Below are positions 1 to 7,149 of a stretch of 36,082 nucleotides of DNA, piece after piece; within the stretch, counting starts at the first letter, position 1; every line of letters starts with the position of its first letter. This DNA is from an uncultured Oscillospiraceae bacterium. Lineage in GTDB: Bacteria; Bacillota; Clostridia; Oscillospirales; Acutalibacteraceae. The stretch is taken from contig CAJUSM010000026.1 of NCBI GenBank assembly GCA_910588935.1, positions 1 to 36,082 on the forward strand. Direction: 5' to 3'. Below the pieces are notes generated by a model that saw only the letters and a list, made by a program, of their open reading frames with translations, was not told the DNA's origin and made no database searches. The translations under genes were made by a program, and so were the position numbers.

Positions 1-1697
1 GGCTTAGGCTGGGCGGTAAATCCCACAGGCCCGGGCTTTGCTTTGGCGGCAGCCTTTTCACTTCCCCTCTCCACGGCCATATAGGGCAGGTTTACAGGCT
101 TTGGGGGAACTTCCTGCCCCTCCGCCTCCACCTGGTCTCCTTGGCGGACAGAATACTCCAGCTCCTGCGCCTCGCCATTGACCAAAACCAGGCCAGGGAA
201 CTCTTGACCCAACCTTTGCCCCAAGGTAAGGGCAGCGGAACGGCCAGGGCGGGCCGGGGTAAAGCTGATTCTGTCCCCTGCCTGGACCACCGCGGAGAGC
301 TCCGCGGTTTCGCCGTTAATTTCCATTCGAGATTCCACCCCAGGCATTCCCCGGTAGAATTCTCTCTGGCCATTTAGGGTAAAGCTCAGGTTTGCCCCTG
401 TCTTCCCCATCATGTCCCCGTAGTGAAAGCCATTCATCAGCAGCACATCCCGCAGAGTCAGGCTGCCGTTGCGAAAAAGTTTGGCCGGCATTCCGTTTAA
501 GGTTACCATATAGCTGTCGTTGATCATTCCCAAGGCTGCCGAAGCCCCAATTCCCAAAGGAGTAGCGTACTCAGGGTCGTTAAGCTCGTACTCCTCAGAA
601 TACGCGCTGTTCAAAAAATGGTTGCCGGCCAAGGCCACCCTGGCCTCGCTCATTTCCAGCTCAGCGGCCACCAGCTGGGGCAAGCCCAGCAGCTTGCTGC
701 CTCCACCAGCCAAAAACACCGCAGAGGGCTGCCCTCCATTCAGCTTCATAATCTCACTGGCAATTTCTTTTGCCAAGCGTTGGGCTGCCGGCCGCGCCAC
801 CTCCTGCAGGTTTCCCCCAGTAATCTCATGCTTAATACCAAGAATATCTGGATACTGCAGGGGCTCTATTGACCCCATGCTCATTTTCAGCCGCTCCCCG
901 GTATTAAAATCCACCAACAGGGTGCGCATTAGCAGCTCGGTAACCTCATCCCCGGCAGTGGTTGCCATAGTGTAGCCCACCACGCTGCCCTCCCGGCACA
1001 CGGCAATATCAGAGGTACCGGCCCCAATATCCACCAGTACCAGATTCAGCAGGCGGATATCCCCAGGGATCGCTGCATTTAAAGCCGCAATGGGCTCCAG
1101 CGTCAGGCTGGAAACCTCCAGGCCCAACCGTGTCATCACCGCATAAAGACTTTCCACCACCCCGCTGGGCAAAAAGGTAGCTACCACGTCCACCTCAAAA
1201 ACCTGGCCCCGGTGATCCATCAGGTTGGTCATGGGATAGCCGTCTACCACATATTGCCGGGCAGTATAGCCCACCATATAGAAGCGACCCTGGCCCGCGT
1301 TTTCACCGGCAATCAGCTTTTCCGCCTCTGAAACAGCCCCGGCCTCCAGCTGGCCAATTACCTCCTCGTCAGCCAGGCGGAGCTCGTCGAAGTGCAGCGA
1401 AAAACCCGCGCTCTGAGATTTAAGGGCCCGGCCTGCCGCCGCCACGCACACCCGGCTCAGCCGAATGCCAGACTTGGCTTCCAGCCGGTCAATCACCTTT
1501 TTGGCCACTGCCGCCACCTGGCCAATCTCCACAATCTGCCCATCCAGCATAGCCCTTCGGCCGTGTTCCTCTTTTTCTATGGCAGTTACATGAAAGCGCC
1601 CGCCTTCCACCCGGCCCAACATTCCAATAATGCTCCTGGTTCCAATATCCAAGGCAAACACTGATTTCGCGTCCTGCGCTTTTAACTCCTCCGGCAA
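1..1697 (-). CDS. FtsA/PilM-like actin-fold ATPase with beta-grasp-like tail, 3' end cut by window
   Basis: This reading frame stays open to the left edge, so the C-terminus is missing; about 565 codons are present. The ASKHA/actin-like ATP-binding elements are visible: phosphate-1 loop ALDIGTRS near residues 15-22, phosphate-2 loop VDIGAGTSD in the middle, and an adenosine motif LAGGGSKLLGL. A segment between the first two fits the SHS2 insertion typical of FtsA. From about residue 375 the protein continues with two stretches (VTLNGMPAKLF and LVLVNGEAQELEYSVRQGD) that resemble small beta-grasp or MoaD/ThiS-like folds, which classical FtsA lacks. I chose a TTG start because AGAGGTG lies about 7 nt upstream and no ATG fits. 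FtsA anchors FtsZ to the membrane and PilM acts in pilus assembly; which role applies here cannot be told. The gene follows a terminator, so it is probably transcribed separately from the chemoreceptor gene. Confidence 0.8.
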   Translation of the reverse strand, partial: MPEELKAQDAKSVFALDIGTRSIIGMLGRVEGGRFHVTAIEKEEHGRRAMLDGQIVEIGQVAAVAKKVIDRLEAKSGIRLSRVCVAAAGRALKSQSAGFSLHFDELRLADEEVIGQLEAGAVSEAEKLIAGENAGQGRFYMVGYTARQYVVDGYPMTNLMDHRGQVFEVDVVATFLPSGVVESLYAVMTRLGLEVSSLTLEPIAALNAAIPGDIRLLNLVLVDIGAGTSDIAVCREGSVVGYTMATTAGDEVTELLMRTLLVDFNTGERLKMSMGSIEPLQYPDILGIKHEITGGNLQEVARPAAQRLAKEIASEIMKLNGGQPSAVFLAGGGSKLLGLPQLVAAELEMSEARVALAGNHFLNSAYSEEYELNDPEYATPLGIGASAALGMINDSYMVTLNGMPAKLFRNGSLTLRDVLLMNGFHYGDMMGKTGANLSFTLNGQREFYRGMPGVESRMEINGETAELSAVVQAGDRISFTPARPGRSAALTLGQRLGQEFPGLVLVNGEAQELEYSVRQGDQVEAEGQEVPPKPVNLPYMAVERGSEKAAAKAKPGPVGFTAQPK

Positions 1698-2036
1698 AGC
1701 TATCACCTCTTTTTGTTTTTTCCTTTTGTGCTTCTTGTTTCGATTTGCGGCTTTAGACTAAAACAGCATCGCCCTTTTAGCATCTAGAGCGGCACCCAGA
1801 GGAAAGCTGACTCTCACTCTCCCATTCTTCCCGCCCAATACAGGAATATGAAAGCCCAAGCAAGCCCATACTTGCCAGGTTTTCCCCTTCACATCCCCTG
1901 CACCGCAAAACCGGGCGGCCCAGATACTTCAGGCCGCCCGGCAAATGCCGTTATTATGAGAAACCCGGTCCCGCAGCAGCGGTTACGGCGTCTTGCGCAA
2001 AAAAGTTTTCCGGGCTGCCCAATTAGTCAAAGCAGA
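1698..2036. other. Intergenic region between chemoreceptor and FtsA-like gene
   Basis: No convincing gene is seen here. It holds the terminator of the chemoreceptor gene at its right end and should hold the promoter of the FtsA-like gene, but I found no good -35/-10 pair. A short inverted repeat, CTAAAA at 1758-1763 against TTTTAG at 1775-1780, lies about 60 nt upstream of the TTG start and could be an operator; this is weak. Confidence 0.4.
1907..1941 (-). terminator. Rho-independent terminator after the chemoreceptor gene
   Basis: Two perfect 10-bp GC-rich arms (1911-1920 and 1932-1941) enclose an 11-nt loop. Read on the minus strand the hairpin is followed by TTTT at 1910-1907. It begins about 95 nt past the chemoreceptor stop codon. 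Confidence 0.8.
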
Positions 2037-3812
2037 TCAATACTTGTCGTAGCCTGCCGCGCCGCTGAAGGAATCGTTGGAGCTGATCTCGTTGGTACGA
2101 ACGGGAGCGGTAAAGGAACTGGAACCGCTGTCGCTGCGCAGCCGGAACTTGCTCATCAACTGATCCATAATTTGTGCCTGAGAAGACAGCTGTTCGCTGG
2201 CCGCCGCGCTCTCTTCGCTGGTAGCGGAGTTGCTCTGCACCACAGCGGAAATCTGGCTAATGCCCTCGCGGATCTGCTCAATAGACTCGGCCTGGTGCTC
2301 GTTGGCATCAGCCACATCACCCATCTTGGCAACCGCGCCATTTACCATGCCCACAGTCTTATCCAGGGCCTCAGAAACATCTGCTACATAGGCGCTGCCC
2401 TTCTGTACAGCGTCAATGGCATGCTCAATGCGCTCCTTGGTAGCGCGAGAAGCCTCATCAGAGCGGGAAGCAAGCACGCGAACCTCGTCTGCCACAACAG
2501 CAAAGCCCTTGCCGGCCACGCCTGCCCGGGCTGCCTCCACCGCGGCGTTTAGAGCCAGGATGTTGGTCTGGAAAGCGATGGTGGAAATCGTATCGATAAT
2601 GGTGCCTACTTCTTCGGCGGCAGCCTTAATGTCGTTCATAGCGCTTACTGTGCTCTGCATCAGGTCGCTGCACACGGTTAGCTGAGCGCTGGCGTCATTA
2701 GAAAGCTGGCTGGAATCCTTTGCCAGGCTAAGCCCTTCTTCAGCACCCTGGGCAATTTCGGTAATGGTAGCAGAAAGCTCTTCTACCGCGCTGGCCTGCT
2801 GTGTGGCGCCCTGCGCAAGGGTCTGGGCGCTGTTGGAAACCTGGTCGGCGCCAGAGGAAACCTGCTCTGCGGAAGACTGAATCTGAGAAAGGGCGTCGCT
2901 CAGGTTCCGGTTAATGCCGCGAATAGAGGTGAGCACCGCGCTCAGCGCGCCCACATAGGAGTCCTCGGCTTGGGTGCGGATGTCAAAATTGCCATCGGCC
3001 ATGGCTTTTAGAACCATGTTCTCATCGTTGATTACATTGCTCAGCACATTCTGGCTAGTGCGCAGGGCATGGCACATATCGCCCAGCTCATTTTTGCTCT
3101 CGTATGTAACCGGAATATCCAAGTTGCCCTCGCTGTAACCCAGCAGGGCAGTACGCACCTCTTCTACGGGGATAGAGATGTTCCGAATGATCTTCAGCTC
3201 CAGCCACATAACCAGCACAGTGGCAAGCACCAGGGCAACAATAATGGAAATAATCGAGATGGTCACCATATTGGCCTGCTGTGCCAGGGTAGAATCCTGC
3301 TCCGCGGTAATCTCTGCCTGCAGAACAGCAGCCGCCTCGTCAACCTTGGTTAAAGCAGGCGTGCACTCTTCCTGCAGCTGGCGGATGGCCTCCTCTAGTT
3401 TGCCGCCGGTGGCGTTGGCAAGGATATCGGGAACCACGGTGCCCCAAACCTGTACGGCGGAGATGTACTCATTCAGGCTGTCCTCATCCTTTAGCGCGTG
3501 GAGTTCACGCAGCTCCTGGATATCGGTTTCTAAGGAGGCGAGCTTTTCGTTTACATTTTTAGATGCGGTAGAAACATAGTCAGAATCCGGGGCCAAGGCC
3601 ACATCCCGCAGGTTGCGGGCGGCCATGTTCGCATTCAGCCGGCAAGTACGTACCAGGGTGCTGGCGCGAATGTCTGTGTCGATGATATCCTGATAGCTGG
3701 ACGACTGTACATTCATAATAATTAGCGAAGCTACAATAATCAGTACGCTAACCACTACAGTAGTCGAGAAGCCCAGTATAAGGCTCATCTTGATTTTCAT
3801 GTTTTTGAGCAT
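2037..3812 (-). CDS. Methyl-accepting chemotaxis protein
   Basis: A 591-residue chemoreceptor. The N-terminus has a transmembrane helix (about residues 10-33), then an extracytoplasmic all-helical sensor of about 150 residues resembling the 4HB_MCP type, a second transmembrane helix near 185-205, a HAMP-like region, and a long cytoplasmic coiled coil. The signalling tip is clear: IAFQTNILALNAAVEAARAG followed by GKGFAVVADEVRVLA, the site that binds CheA and CheW. The usual Gly-Glu in this tip reads Gly-Val here. A good ribosome site (AAGGAGG, 3820-3826) precedes the ATG. The protein should activate the CheA kinase encoded elsewhere in this window, but its ligand cannot be inferred. The gene stands alone, with two strong promoters upstream and a terminator downstream. 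Confidence 0.95.
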   Translation of the reverse strand: MLKNMKIKMSLILGFSTTVVVSVLIIVASLIIMNVQSSSYQDIIDTDIRASTLVRTCRLNANMAARNLRDVALAPDSDYVSTASKNVNEKLASLETDIQELRELHALKDEDSLNEYISAVQVWGTVVPDILANATGGKLEEAIRQLQEECTPALTKVDEAAAVLQAEITAEQDSTLAQQANMVTISIISIIVALVLATVLVMWLELKIIRNISIPVEEVRTALLGYSEGNLDIPVTYESKNELGDMCHALRTSQNVLSNVINDENMVLKAMADGNFDIRTQAEDSYVGALSAVLTSIRGINRNLSDALSQIQSSAEQVSSGADQVSNSAQTLAQGATQQASAVEELSATITEIAQGAEEGLSLAKDSSQLSNDASAQLTVCSDLMQSTVSAMNDIKAAAEEVGTIIDTISTIAFQTNILALNAAVEAARAGVAGKGFAVVADEVRVLASRSDEASRATKERIEHAIDAVQKGSAYVADVSEALDKTVGMVNGAVAKMGDVADANEHQAESIEQIREGISQISAVVQSNSATSEESAAASEQLSSQAQIMDQLMSKFRLRSDSGSSSFTAPVRTNEISSNDSFSGAAGYDKY

Positions 3813-3848
3813 GACTGCTCCTCCTTCTCTTGCTTCATTTTTCGGGTG

Positions 3849-3891
3849 CGGCGGGGGGTTGAGGTCTTCCCGCCGTTTCTCGTACTAACCC
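3849..3891 (-). promoter_or_regulatory. Structured 5' leader of chemoreceptor mRNA, possible H-type pseudoknot
   Basis: On the minus strand the leader contains CGGCGGG (3875-3869) and CCCGCCG (3855-3849), a 7-bp stem. Inside its loop lies AACCC (3860-3856), which can pair with GGGTT (3891-3887) placed before the stem. The two stems interlock in the order S1-S2-S1'-S2', and S1' and S2' are directly adjacent, which is the layout of an H-type pseudoknot. It lies between the proximal promoter and the ribosome site. I do not recognise it as a known riboswitch; the c-di-GMP-I consensus does not fit. Whether it forms or binds anything is unknown. Confidence 0.35.
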
Positions 3892-3920
3892 ACGCAAGCC
3901 GGCTGGCAACCTGCCATTCA

Positions 3921-3949
3921 ATTATAAGCCATCCTGAGCTGGTTGTCAA
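3921..3949 (-). promoter_or_regulatory. Sigma-A promoter, proximal, of chemoreceptor gene
   Basis: TTGACA (3949-3944), a 17-nt spacer and TATAAT (3926-3921) on the minus strand: both hexamers match consensus exactly. Transcription would start near 3914, leaving a leader of about 100 nt before the ATG. Confidence 0.85.
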
Positions 3950-4003
3950 TAAACAGCTTATTCCCAGGGGCTTGAATTTTAACCCTTAGCTTTCCCAACC
4001 TAT

Positions 4004-4032
4004 ATTATAACCCTGAATATGAGGATTGTCAA
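4004..4032 (-). promoter_or_regulatory. Sigma-A promoter, distal, of chemoreceptor gene
   Basis: A second exact consensus promoter: TTGACA (4032-4027), a 17-nt spacer and TATAAT (4009-4004) on the minus strand, 83 bp upstream of the first. A transcript from here would run through the proximal promoter. Confidence 0.8.
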
Positions 4033-4095
4033 ACAATAAATGAGGTTATAAGCCTAGAATTTATCGCTGGGCGGCCTCTTGTAAAGCTAGTGCCT

Positions 4096-4818
4096 TTACA
4101 CAATATCCCCAAACCGGCCCTTCTGCACGTCTCCCACTACTTTCCCATCTACCAAGGTAACCACCCGGCGCCGCATAATGTTTACAAACTGCTTGGCATG
4201 GGTTGCCATTAGTATGGTAGTGCCCCGGCGGTTCATCTCTTCCAACAGGTGAAGAATGTCCCAGATGCTGTCATCGTCCATGCGGTCTGTAATCTTGTCC
4301 AAAATCAGCACCGGGGGGCTGTAAAGAATAGCCTTTGCCAGCTCCACCCGCCGGCATTCAGAAACGGTTAGCTCTGTAGGGTATTGGTCTTCACAGCCCG
4401 CCATGCCCACCAGACCCAGGGCCTTGCTGATCAGCGGCCCATCCGCCAGCAGAATGCCCATTCTGCTAAGCATGCCCAGCTTGCTCTGGGGGCACATATT
4501 CTCCGACACCGTGCGGTTGTGCACCAGTGCCGATTCTTGGGGAACCTTGCCAAAAATATAGGGCAGCTTCTTCTCCTGGCGCCGGTTCAGCTTTCCCAGG
4601 TTTACCTGGTCTAGATACACAGCCCCGCCGTCTGGCTGCAGCGCGCCGGAGATCAGGTTCAGCAGTGTACTGCTTCCCGCCCCCCTGCTCCCCACAAAGA
4701 ACACAAACTCTCCTTGGGATACCTCCAGATTTACATTTTTTAGGGTGTCGAATCTCTTTTGGCTTTTTTTGGAGCCCTTGTATATTTTAGAGACATTTTC
4801 CAACCGGATCGTTGGCAT
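4096..4818 (-). CDS. FtsE-like ABC protein with degenerate ATPase motifs
   Basis: The fold is that of an FtsE/LolD-type ABC ATPase: it starts MPTIRLENVSKIYKG and keeps the spacing of all motifs over 240 residues. The catalytic residues are altered. Walker A reads GSRGAGSST, with Ser49 where the phosphate-binding Lys should be. The signature reads LTVSE instead of LSGGE. Walker B reads LILDKITD, with Lys175 where the catalytic Glu should be. The Q-loop Gln and the H-loop His (MATHAKQF) remain. I confirmed these codons on the nucleotide sequence. FtsE normally pairs with FtsX to control peptidoglycan hydrolases; no FtsX is in the window. I chose ATG 4818 because it matches the family N-terminus, with AAAGGAG 11 nt upstream; a TTG at 4851 is an alternative. 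It is probably a non-hydrolysing homologue with a scaffold or regulatory role. Confidence 0.8.
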   Translation of the reverse strand: MPTIRLENVSKIYKGSKKSQKRFDTLKNVNLEVSQGEFVFFVGSRGAGSSTLLNLISGALQPDGGAVYLDQVNLGKLNRRQEKKLPYIFGKVPQESALVHNRTVSENMCPQSKLGMLSRMGILLADGPLISKALGLVGMAGCEDQYPTELTVSECRRVELAKAILYSPPVLILDKITDRMDDDSIWDILHLLEEMNRRGTTILMATHAKQFVNIMRRRVVTLVDGKVVGDVQKGRFGDIV

Positions 4819-5040
4819 TGGCTTCCTAACTCCTTTCAGCCCACGGGCCAAGAGTGCCGCGCTTTAATTTTATGCTTTATAAACTCCAGCTTTTTTGTAG
4901 TATATGGTCAGGCCGCCGGTCTGGAAACCCGTGGTCTTTCCGCCACAATTTGCCGGCTTGGCGTAAACAAAGCCCTTTCCTTTACAGATTGGCAGGGGAA
5001 CTGGCCTTTTTGGGGTATCCCCCTCTTTGTTCTCTCGGGC

Positions 5041-5069
5041 TTTACAAAACCGCCGCCCTTTGTTATAAT
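5041..5069 (+). promoter_or_regulatory. Sigma-A promoter of the C39-like peptidase gene
   Basis: TTTACA (5041-5046), a 17-nt spacer and TATAAT (5064-5069). It ends about 75 nt before the TTG start at 5145, and so rules out the upstream in-frame GTG as the translation start. No equally good promoter for the divergent ABC gene was found in 4819-5040. Confidence 0.8.
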
Positions 5070-5144
5070 AATTTCAACGGAAATCTACCCCGCGCCCGCG
5101 GCTGCTTTTTAGGCCGGTTTCCCGGGCAGATTTGGAGGACACCC

Positions 5145-6110
5145 TTGAAATATTCCGGCCAATCCCCATCCCCCGGCGGCTCTGTCCGCCAGAAAGGCCA
5201 TGGCCGTCCTGTTCTGCTTGCTTTTATTCTGGCGGTTCTTTGTATTGGCGCTGCCGAGCTGGCTTTTTGCTATCTCTTCTCCCCTGTCATGTTTCACCGC
5301 ATTGTGGATCCTGTTGTAGACCCCGTGGTCAGCACGGCAGACGCCGCGGCCAAAGCCGTGCAAAGGCAGCTGCGTATCTGGGAGTTTCAGCGCCGCCGGG
5401 ACGGTATTGCGGTTCAGGTAGGCACAGCGGCTAAGGACTACCTGCTGCCTAGGCCTGTTACCCAGCCTCAAATTGCCAGCGATTACCTTTTTCTGGAAAA
5501 ACCCGCCCCCGCCGAGCCTACAATTACAGAGTTCCGGGAATCCAATGGAAAAACCATTCTCACCGGAGGCGGGGTAGCCTGCGTGTACTTTAACCAAGGC
5601 GATGATGCTTGGAAAGACAAGCTCTTTGGTTCCGACCCCATAGGGCCGTATGGCTGCGGCCCCACCGCCATGGCCATTGTGGTTGCCAGCATGACCGATA
5701 CAGACACCGACCCGGCCAAAATGGCCGCTTGGGCAGCGGATAACAACTACTGGTGTCCTGGCAGCGGCTCCTACCTCTCTATTGTAGAAGGAACCGCCAA
5801 GGCCTATGGCCTTGAGTGTTCGCTGGCGAAGGACTGCGACGCTGCCTCCCTTTACAGGCATTTAAGCAGCGGCGGAATGGCCGTGGCCCTTATGGGGCCA
5901 GGACATTTCACCAAAAACGGGCACTTTATTGTTCTTCACGGCAGCACGCTTACCGGCAAGGTGCTGGTGGCCGACCCCAATAGCCGGGACAACAGCCTGG
6001 CCTTATGGGAGCCCCAGCTAATTGTAGACGAGGCTGCTGCCAGCAATGGGGATGGCGTGCGGATCTGGCTGATCAACAAACAGCTGATCAAAGGGCAAAA
6101 GTCTCCCTAA
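5145..6110 (+). CDS. Membrane-anchored C39-like (papain-fold) cysteine peptidase
   Basis: A 321-residue protein. A transmembrane or uncleaved signal segment (about residues 23-45, VLLAFILAVLCIGAAELAF) follows a short basic N-terminus, so the rest should lie outside the cell. The C-terminal half matches the Peptidase_C39-like family: YFNQGDDAWKDKLFG leads into GPYGCGPTA with catalytic Cys171, then KNGHFIVL with His260, then VADPNSRDN with Asp277. These three residues in this order form the family's Cys-His-Asp triad. The substrate is unknown; relatives in Clostridia are cell-wall or surface enzymes. TTG is chosen as the start because TGGAGG lies 7 nt before it and the promoter lies downstream of the longer frame's GTG (4854). 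It is divergent from the degenerate ABC gene and is transcribed alone, ending at a bidirectional terminator. Confidence 0.85.
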   Translation: MKYSGQSPSPGGSVRQKGHGRPVLLAFILAVLCIGAAELAFCYLFSPVMFHRIVDPVVDPVVSTADAAAKAVQRQLRIWEFQRRRDGIAVQVGTAAKDYLLPRPVTQPQIASDYLFLEKPAPAEPTITEFRESNGKTILTGGGVACVYFNQGDDAWKDKLFGSDPIGPYGCGPTAMAIVVASMTDTDTDPAKMAAWAADNNYWCPGSGSYLSIVEGTAKAYGLECSLAKDCDAASLYRHLSSGGMAVALMGPGHFTKNGHFIVLHGSTLTGKVLVADPNSRDNSLALWEPQLIVDEAAASNGDGVRIWLINKQLIKGQKSP

Positions 6111-6227
6111 AGGCCGCGATCCTATTATATCACTGTTTTTTTCTTAGGGCAAGACAGCGGAAAAGCTTTTCCAGCAAAACCTGTGGGTTTTATTCCTCTT
6201 CCTATCTCATAAAATCAATATCCCTCA

Positions 6228-6265
6228 AAAAGGTGCCGCCCGGATCCCTCCTGGCGGCACCTTTT
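6228..6265. terminator. Bidirectional terminator between peptidase gene and fliD operon
   Basis: Arms 6228-6240 and 6253-6265 are 13-bp perfect complements with a GC core and A/T ends, and a 12-nt loop. The T-tracts on both strands let it end the peptidase transcript (+) and the fliD-fliS operon (-), which converge here. Confidence 0.88.
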
Positions 6266-6300
6266 CTTTATTTTGGAATTTGTCCGGCCAGCCTTACCTG

Positions 6301-6708
6301 CTACCTGAATTTGTTGTAAAAAGATCGTTTCCCGTCTATCCGGGTACTAATCCTTCGGTCCAGGTCTTGGCAGCGCCTAAGCAGCCGCATGTTCTGAGAA
6401 ATCTGGGCGCATATCCGCTCTTCCTCCGGAGCCGCCTGGGGCGCGCCCTCCAGCAACTCCCTGGCCCGTATGGCTTCCTCCTCAGGGAGTTCCATTAGCC
6501 GGGCTCGCAGGCCCGAGTTAATCTCCTGCAGCTGGTTGGCCGGATCCTCCCGCATGTTCAGCAGCATCTGTACCGAAACCTCGTCCCGGCGGTCCACCGC
6601 CTGGGCCAGCTCCAGGGTAATATCCTCAAACTCTGCCAGTTTTACATACAAATGCCTGGTTTTTAAAAACAATTCGTCCAATGTCTTGCTGTCCACCTGG
6701 CCCGCCAC
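6301..6708 (-). CDS. Putative flagellar export chaperone (FliT/FlgN-like)
   Basis: A 135-residue, wholly helical, charged protein with no signal peptide or membrane segment, starting at GTG 8 nt past the fliS stop. Sequence similarity to a named family is not obvious to me; the call rests on size, helical character (KTRHLYVKLAEFEDITLELAQ at the N-terminus and a heptad-like C-terminus) and position. In Bacillus the gene after fliS is fliT, a cap-protein chaperone, and this gene has the same place as the last in a fliD-fliS operon. It would then bind FliD or another late export substrate in the cytoplasm. It could also be an unrelated small helical protein. Confidence 0.6.
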   Translation of the reverse strand: MAGQVDSKTLDELFLKTRHLYVKLAEFEDITLELAQAVDRRDEVSVQMLLNMREDPANQLQEINSGLRARLMELPEEEAIRARELLEGAPQAAPEEERICAQISQNMRLLRRCQDLDRRISTRIDGKRSFYNKFR

Positions 6709-6716
6709 CTGCCTTT

Positions 6717-7121
6717 CTAGTTCTGCTCCACCGCAGGCTTTTTCTCCGCTTCCTCGGTACAGTTCTTATCTGCTTGGCGGAAACTGTCCCGCAGGTCGCT
6801 GATCATAGGACGCACCTGGTCCAGCACATCTTTGTTCCGGCCAATTTTCACCCTGGCCAGCTGGTAGCCAAAGAAGTCGTAAAGCTTGTGGAGCTCTCGG
6901 CTAATTGGGTATTGGTTGTCCAAAATATCATCTAAATAGCGGATGATTTCGATCCCTTTGTCCGCCGCAGCTTCCATCATCTCGTATTCTTTTTTTTCCA
7001 GCGCCAAATCGCAGCGCATCAGGTTTTTTACCAGCTCGTCGTACAGCAGCAGCAGCAGCTCGCCGGGGGTCATGGTATTAATAGACTGTTCCTTATACTG
7101 CTGGATCGCGTTGTGTTCCAT
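6717..7121 (-). CDS. fliS: Flagellin export chaperone FliS
   Basis: A 134-residue protein with the FliS hallmark N-terminus: a QYKEQSINTMTPGELLLLLYDE stretch, followed by the helical-bundle pattern up to YQLARVKIGRNKDVLDQV. FliS binds the C-terminal helix of newly made flagellin, prevents its premature polymerisation and delivers it to the export gate. The gene starts at ATG with an AAAGAGG-like ribosome site and lies 28 nt after fliD, so the two are cotranscribed. The C-terminal 15 residues are a charged, poorly conserved tail. The flagellin partner gene is not in this window. Confidence 0.95.
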   Translation of the reverse strand: MEHNAIQQYKEQSINTMTPGELLLLLYDELVKNLMRCDLALEKKEYEMMEAAADKGIEIIRYLDDILDNQYPISRELHKLYDFFGYQLARVKIGRNKDVLDQVRPMISDLRDSFRQADKNCTEEAEKKPAVEQN

Positions 7122-7149
7122 AGCCGCCTCTTTCAGTTTTTATTTCCTG

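Noticed and set aside
3840..3914. c-di-GMP-I riboswitch in the chemoreceptor leader
   Set aside because: The leader is structured, but the conserved GEMM core sequences are not present.
4854..5144. N-terminal extension of the C39-like peptidase frame from a GTG at 4854
   Set aside because: It runs through a consensus promoter at 5041-5069 and its residues look non-coding; TTG 5145 has TGGAGG at the right distance.
5109..5861. 250-codon frame on the - strand
   Set aside because: It is antisense to the C39-like peptidase gene, which has promoter, ribosome site and catalytic residues.
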